Positions 34,763 through 38,732 of a stretch of 38,732 bases of DNA are shown piece by piece. Made by a program: the position numbers and the translations under genes. This stretch comes from Candidatus Aminicenantota bacterium (GTDB lineage: Bacteria > Acidobacteriota > Aminicenantia > UBA2199), in assembly GCA_020355945.1 (NCBI GenBank), contig CP070627.1, forward strand, positions 4,051,790 through 4,090,521, in the 5' to 3' direction. The notes under the pieces were generated by a model. It was not told where the DNA came from and did no database searches. It worked only from the letters and a program-made list of their open reading frames with translations. Numbering within the stretch: position 1 is the first letter of the stretch; every line of letters starts with the position of its first letter.

Positions 34763-36394
34763 TCACTCTTCTGCCATAAAGGGATACTTGAAATCCGTGG
34801 GTGGGTAAAAGTTCTCCTTAATCGTACGGGGACTGACCCAGCGGTGCAAATTAAGGTGAGAGCCTGCCTTGTCATTGGTCCCGGAAGCACGACCACCGCC
34901 AAAGGGCTGCTCACCCACCACCGCACCCGTAGGTTTGTCATTCACATAGAAATTACCTGCCGCATGTCTTAAAATATCTCCTGCTTTAAGAATAGCCGCC
35001 CTGTCCCGGGCAAAAATCGCACCGGTTAACCCGTACGGTGAAGTCTCATTACACAGATGAAGCGTTTCTTCAAAGTTTTTTTCATCATAGAGATAAAGGG
35101 TAATCACAGGTCCGAAAATCTCTTCCTCCATGGTGATAAAGTGGGGATTTTTAGTTAACAAAACCGTGGGTTCGATAAAATAACCCACACGCTTGTCACC
35201 CTTTCCACCTATAATGATCTCAGTATCCGTATCCTCTTCGGCTTTTTTTATATAGCCCGTAATTTTATCAAAGGAATCCTCATCAATCACTGCATTCATG
35301 AAATTCCTGAAATCCGTGGGCTCACCCATCTTAATTTCACCGATCATTTCTTTCAGGAGGGTTTTCAGTTGGGGCCACATCGATGTGGGGATATAGGCCC
35401 GGGAAGCGGCGGAACATTTTTGCCCCTGGTATTCAAAGGCGCCCCTGACCATACCGACAGCCACTTCCCCGGGATCGGCGGACGCATGCACCACCACAAA
35501 GTTTTTCCCACCGGTCTCACCCACCAGGCGAGGATAGGTCCGGTATTTTTCAATATGATTACCGATCTTTTTCCATATCCCTTGAAAAACACCAGTGGAA
35601 CCGGTAAAATGAACGCCAGCCAGGTGATAATTGTTCAATACAGGATTAGCGACTTTGCTGCCTGAACCAGGAATGAAATTAATCACCCCATCGGGAAATC
35701 CGGCTTCTTTAAACAACCGCATCAGGTAATAGCCGGCAAGTACGGCAGTGGATGCAGGTTTCCATAGCACCACATTGCCCATCAATGCAGGGGCTGTGGG
35801 CAGGTTGCCGGCTATGGAAGTGAAGTTAAAGGGGGAAATCGCAAATACAAATCCTTCTAATGGTCGATATCCCAGGCGATTGACCGTGCCCCTGGTGGAA
35901 TGGGGCTGCTCGTTGTAAATGACGCTCATATAATAGGTATTGAAGCGCAGGAAATCCGCCAATTCGCAAGCGGAATCAATTTCCGCCTGGTGAACGCTCT
36001 TGCTTTGGTTCAACATGGTGGCTGCGTTCAGTATATAGCGGTATTTGTGGTGAATCAGTTCTGCCGCTCGCAAATTAATGGACGCCCGTTCCGGCCACGG
36101 CATCGTCTCCCACTCCCTTTTGGCCTCAAGCGCTGTATTAATTGCCAGGTTAATCAGCTCTTCATTGGCCTTGTGCCAGGTTCCTATTACATGACCATGC
36201 TTATGGGGCATGATCAGCTTGCCCAAATCACCGGTAAAGTACTCTTTACCACCAATGATCACAGGAACTTCCACCTGTTCATTGGTCATCCGGTCTAATT
36301 CCTTTTTTATCAGTTCTCGCTCCGGTGTTCCCGGAGCATAACTTAATACCGGCTCATTGACCGGCTCTTTTATCGAAAAAATCGTATGATTCAT
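34763..36394 (-). CDS. Delta-1-pyrroline-5-carboxylate (glutamate gamma-semialdehyde) dehydrogenase
   Basis: The protein has 543 residues, the length of the eukaryote-like group 1 P5C dehydrogenases. The catalytic Cys is in GQKCSAASRAYIP and the general-base Glu in LVGETGGKNF; the NAD-binding block VVLWKPASTAVLAGYYL is present. It oxidises glutamate semialdehyde to glutamate in proline or arginine breakdown. A GGAGG site lies just before the ATG (gaggaggtgttgaaATG on the minus strand). No proline dehydrogenase is in the window, so its operon partner is absent or unlinked. Confidence 0.93.
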   Translation of the reverse strand: MNHTIFSIKEPVNEPVLSYAPGTPERELIKKELDRMTNEQVEVPVIIGGKEYFTGDLGKLIMPHKHGHVIGTWHKANEELINLAINTALEAKREWETMPWPERASINLRAAELIHHKYRYILNAATMLNQSKSVHQAEIDSACELADFLRFNTYYMSVIYNEQPHSTRGTVNRLGYRPLEGFVFAISPFNFTSIAGNLPTAPALMGNVVLWKPASTAVLAGYYLMRLFKEAGFPDGVINFIPGSGSKVANPVLNNYHLAGVHFTGSTGVFQGIWKKIGNHIEKYRTYPRLVGETGGKNFVVVHASADPGEVAVGMVRGAFEYQGQKCSAASRAYIPTSMWPQLKTLLKEMIGEIKMGEPTDFRNFMNAVIDEDSFDKITGYIKKAEEDTDTEIIIGGKGDKRVGYFIEPTVLLTKNPHFITMEEEIFGPVITLYLYDEKNFEETLHLCNETSPYGLTGAIFARDRAAILKAGDILRHAAGNFYVNDKPTGAVVGEQPFGGGRASGTNDKAGSHLNLHRWVSPRTIKENFYPPTDFKYPFMAEE

Positions 36395-36437
36395 TTCAAC
36401 ACCTCCTCTTTTCTTAAAAGCTAGTCTAAACTATAAT

Positions 36438-36466
36438 AGTATACCTCAAAAATAATTTTTTTTCAA
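36438..36466 (-). promoter_or_regulatory. Sigma-70-type promoter of the P5C dehydrogenase gene
   Basis: On the minus strand TTGAAA (36461-36466) and TATACT (36438-36443) are separated by exactly 17 nt. The -10 ends about 43 nt upstream of the ATG. Confidence 0.55.
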
Positions 36467-36500
36467 ATAAATTTTGCCTTGGGTTGCCCAGGGGGGGGCG

Positions 36501-36546
36501 CTTTTTGAAAAAACTGCCCCCCCTACCCCCCGCAAAAACTTTTTAT
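36501..36546 (-). repeat. Intergenic repeat, copy 1 (minus orientation)
   Basis: Read on the minus strand it begins ATAAAAAGTTTTTG, has a G-rich middle and ends TTTTTTCAAAAAG. The same two ends occur in plus orientation at 37033-37073. Runs of G (36491-36498) and C (36517-36523) flanking the CTTTTTGAAAAAA core can form a strong hairpin. The rest of the 239-nt divergent region 36395-36633 holds the two promoters described here and nothing else that I can support. Confidence 0.65.
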
Positions 36547-36575
36547 TATCTATACTATGTTGATGCAAAACAGGC

Positions 36576-36604
36576 TTGACTTATTTTTTTTTGTTCAATA
36601 GAAT
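36576..36604 (+). promoter_or_regulatory. Sigma-70-type promoter of the cytidine deaminase gene
   Basis: TTGACT (36576-36581) and TAGAAT (36599-36604) are separated by 17 nt. The -10 lies 29 nt before the ATG, and an AAGAGG site sits between. Confidence 0.6.
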
Positions 36605-36633
36605 ATAGGTTCCGATTCAAAGAGGTATAAAAG

Positions 36634-37026
36634 ATGAAGACAGTAGAAAGATTGTTGGAAGCAGCGCAAAAGGTAAAAGAAAACGCTTATGCGCCTTACT
36701 CTCATTTTCATGTGGGAGCGGCATTATTGACAGATACCGGGAAAATTTATGCCGGCTGCAATGTGGAAAACACGTCCTATGGTCTGACTATTTGTGCTGA
36801 GCGCAATGCTGTTTTCCAGATGATTAGTAATGGCGAACGTCGTATTGTTGAAGTTTTAGTGATTGGTGATACAGAGGAGTTTCTTCCACCCTGCGGTGCT
36901 TGCCGCCAGGTGATGACTGAATTCTCCACCAGCGACACCGTTGTCTACCTGTGCAATAAGCACGGTCAATGGAAAAAAACCACCATGGGAGAACTCATGC
37001 CATACACCTTTTTTTTGAACAGATGA
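36634..37026 (+). CDS. cdd: Cytidine deaminase
   Basis: The protein has 130 residues, the standard size of the homotetrameric form. Zinc and catalytic residues are in the CAE of TICAERNAVF and in PPCGACRQVM; the substrate block is GAALLTDTGKIYAGCNVENTS (start of that block about residue 28). It deaminates cytidine and deoxycytidine for pyrimidine salvage. It is followed by the phosphorylase that cleaves the resulting uridine, so the pair forms a nucleoside-degradation unit, though a hairpin-rich repeat of about 200 nt separates them. Confidence 0.95.
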   Translation: MKTVERLLEAAQKVKENAYAPYSHFHVGAALLTDTGKIYAGCNVENTSYGLTICAERNAVFQMISNGERRIVEVLVIGDTEEFLPPCGACRQVMTEFSTSDTVVYLCNKHGQWKKTTMGELMPYTFFLNR

Positions 37027-37032
37027 CCTCTT

Positions 37033-37073
37033 ATAAAAAGTTTTTGGAAGTCCAGAAACCTTTTTTCAAAAAG
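37033..37073 (+). repeat. Intergenic repeat, copy 2 (plus orientation)
   Basis: It begins ATAAAAAGTTTTTG and ends TTTTTTCAAAAAG, as in the inverted copy at 36501-36546. It begins 7 nt after the cdd stop. Its CCTTTTTT / AAAAAGG part can form a stem that might act as a weak terminator. Confidence 0.65.
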
Positions 37074-37240
37074 GGGGTGGCACCCCCAACCCAAGAAGGC
37101 CCTAGCGGGCCATCTCGCGGCTCACTGAATTGTTCGCCGCAACTTCCAGGCTCAAAACTTTGTTTTTCTAGCAAACTTTTACAAGGTATTAGTAAAAAGA
37201 GCCCCCCTAAGAGGGTGCCCGCGCCGCGGGCCCGCCGGAG
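37073..37240 (+). repeat. Hairpin-rich non-coding stretch between cdd and the phosphorylase gene
   Basis: Three stems are visible: GGGGGTG/CACCCCC (37073-37087), GGCCC/GGGCC around TAGC (37098-37111) and GCCCGC/GCGGGC around GCC (37218-37232). The stretch ends in CGCCGGAGGC, whose GGAGG may act as the ribosome binding site of the next gene. Open frames across it have no family features. I read the whole as a mobile or amplified intergenic repeat, not a gene. Confidence 0.6.
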
Positions 37241-37258
37241 GCAAGAGGCAATAAAATA

Positions 37259-38587
37259 ATGTATGAAATCATTGCGAAAAAAAGAGATGGGTATGAATTG
37301 AGTACCCGGGAGATTCAATTTTTTATTGATGGCTGTGTAAGCGGTGAAATCCCGGATTATCAGGCAGCGGCTTTATTAATGGCTATTTATCTTCGGGGTT
37401 TAAACCAACGGGAAATGACGGACTTGACCCGTATCATGATGCATTCGGGAGATTTGATTTCTTTAGAGGGCATCAGTGGTAAAAAGATAGACAAACACAG
37501 TACCGGTGGAGTAGGAGACAAAATCAGTTTTATTCTTTCTCCTTTGGTGGCCGCTTGTGGTGTTAAAGTTCCTATGTTATCGGGCCGCTCGCTGGGACAT
37601 ACCGGGGGTACACTGGACAAGCTGGAATCCATCCCCAGGATGAATGTTTCTTTGCAGCCTGATCGGTTTAAGCAAGTTTTAAATGAGGTCGGGATGGTGA
37701 TTTGCGGTCAGACAGAAAATACCGTACCTGCTGATCGGAAATTATATGCTCTCAGGGATGCCACTGCCACGATTGGCAGTATCCCGTTAATTTCTGCCAG
37801 CATAATGAGTAAAAAACTGGCTTTGGGGACGGATGGTGTGGTATTGGATGTCAAGACCGGCAGTGGTGCGTTTATGACTCAATTGGAAGATTCCATTGAA
37901 CTTTGCCAGACCATGGTGGCTATTGGTGAAAAGGCTAATCGCACTACCATTGGCCTGATTACCAACATGGATCAGCCATTGGGAAAGGCAGTGGGTAATT
38001 CCCTGGAGATTATCGAATCCATCGAAGCACTGAAAGGCCATGGGCCTGGAGATGTGATGGAAGTGACCTTTGGGTTAAGTGCCGCCATGTTGGTGGCTGC
38101 CGGGGTGGAAAAAGATTACCAAAAAGCAATAAAAAAGCTCCGAAAGGTTCTTGAATCCGGTCAACCCCTGGAAATTTTCAAAAAATTTATTACTGCACAG
38201 GGTGGCGACCCCAGGGTTTGTAATGATTACTCCCTGCTGCCCCGGAGCAAACACCAGGTAGAACTCCTTGCTGAAAAAAGCGGATATATCTCGAAAATCA
38301 ATGCTTACCAGGTGGGCATGACCGCGGTTGATATTGGTGGGGGCAGGAAAAAAAAGGAAGATGTCATCGATCATAGTGCCGGGTTTGTATTTCGCAAAAA
38401 GGTAGGAGATAAAGTTACCCGCGGCGAAGCGATTCTTACTATTCACACCAACAATGCCAAAAGCATCCCTGGTGCAAAAGAACGTCTGAAAAAGGCTATT
38501 TTCATTAGCAAAGAGAAGGTTTCACCACCCGGGATGATTTTGTACCGCATCGATAAGAGCGGACCCTCGGCATGGGGGACCGGCTAA
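37259..38587 (+). CDS. Pyrimidine-nucleoside (thymidine) phosphorylase
   Basis: The protein has 442 residues, normal for the family. The signature SGRSLGHTGGTLDKLESI is present, as are DKHSTGGVGDKISF (phosphate site) and VKTGSGAFM. It phosphorolyses uridine, deoxyuridine and thymidine to base and (deoxy)ribose 1-phosphate. DeoA (thymidine-specific) and Pdp (broad) cannot be separated with confidence by eye, so no symbol is given. It acts after cytidine deaminase in the same direction. Confidence 0.94.
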   Translation: MYEIIAKKRDGYELSTREIQFFIDGCVSGEIPDYQAAALLMAIYLRGLNQREMTDLTRIMMHSGDLISLEGISGKKIDKHSTGGVGDKISFILSPLVAACGVKVPMLSGRSLGHTGGTLDKLESIPRMNVSLQPDRFKQVLNEVGMVICGQTENTVPADRKLYALRDATATIGSIPLISASIMSKKLALGTDGVVLDVKTGSGAFMTQLEDSIELCQTMVAIGEKANRTTIGLITNMDQPLGKAVGNSLEIIESIEALKGHGPGDVMEVTFGLSAAMLVAAGVEKDYQKAIKKLRKVLESGQPLEIFKKFITAQGGDPRVCNDYSLLPRSKHQVELLAEKSGYISKINAYQVGMTAVDIGGGRKKKEDVIDHSAGFVFRKKVGDKVTRGEAILTIHTNNAKSIPGAKERLKKAIFISKEKVSPPGMILYRIDKSGPSAWGTG

Positions 38588-38732
38588 GGCACTTTAGGGC
38601 AATGAGGCGCAGTATTCCCTTCTATCCTGCGCTAGTGGCTCGTTCCAAAAATAACGCATCATTCTCGCTGGTTCCGAACATGAATAGCTGCGTTGTTCTT
38701 CCTCGACATAGCCCCACTATGCCTCGTCATCA
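38588..38732. repeat. Non-coding end of window, probable interspersed repeat
   Basis: No gene is visible in these 145 nt. The end carries CATAG and CTATG arms around CCCCA within a tcctcgac...gcctcgtcat context. This phrase layout is reminiscent of REP-like intergenic repeats in other bacteria. The element is cut by the window edge, so neither its length nor its copy number can be judged. Confidence 0.35.

Noticed and set aside
36969..37259. Open frame across the gap between cdd and the phosphorylase gene
   Set aside because: It overlaps cdd in another frame and runs through hairpin-rich repeat DNA; the product is Pro/Arg/Lys low-complexity sequence with no family features.
2..38732. Insertion sequences, prophage, CRISPR array, tRNA or rRNA genes
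   Set aside because: No transposase, integrase, phage structural gene, regular direct-repeat array or RNA-gene signature was found on either strand.

Overview
The window looks like a chromosomal segment of an uncultured anaerobic bacterium. The style of the NRPS modules, the secreted 6-bladed beta-propeller protein, the 2-hydroxyacyl-CoA dehydratase-type proteins and the several radical SAM enzymes recall Candidatus Aminicenantes or a related lineage. That assignment comes from remembered sequence style, not from a search.

Positions 2-26497 form one co-directional, tightly spaced and often overlapping array that reads as a biosynthetic gene cluster and runs off the left edge. It opens with a large NRPS (partial C, A-PCP, C-A*-PCP, C-A-PCP-TE) whose middle A domain is visibly broken. 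There follow a KAS III-like protein, a Cys-rich DUF5714-type protein, and a three-part fusion of a GNAT acetyltransferase, an ArsM-type arsenite methyltransferase and an ArsL-like radical SAM domain ending in RCCVRC. Next come a degenerate ArsM-like protein with a Cys tail, a cobalamin-type radical SAM enzyme and a MIP channel with a widened filter. Then come a free-standing ACP and AMP ligase, a set of two 2-hydroxyacyl-CoA dehydratase-type activators and two dehydratase subunits, a second cobalamin radical SAM enzyme of PhpK-like appearance, an amidohydrolase and an AhpD-like protein. The most economical reading is a cluster for an arsenic-containing peptide: a carbon-arsenic bond made from SAM chemistry, as in arsinothricin, combined with NRPS assembly, as in the phosphinothricin tripeptides. 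This is a hypothesis; the product is unknown.

Positions 26500-27904 hold a small G+C-richer island: a 25-codon remnant ORF, a two-cluster [4Fe-4S] protein of the QueG type and a class I methyltransferase. After a secreted beta-propeller protein, 29176-34708 is an aspartate-family and methionine operon: Asp-semialdehyde dehydrogenase, aspartate kinase, MetY, MetX and MetW. Its products feed methionine and therefore SAM, which the arsenic genes would consume.

Positions 34763-38587 are ordinary metabolism. They carry a convergent delta-1-pyrroline-5-carboxylate dehydrogenase on the minus strand, then cytidine deaminase and pyrimidine-nucleoside phosphorylase on the plus strand. Inverted copies of a hairpin-rich intergenic repeat flank the deaminase gene. 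No tRNA, rRNA, CRISPR array, transposase, arsR-type repressor or dedicated arsenic efflux pump was seen.
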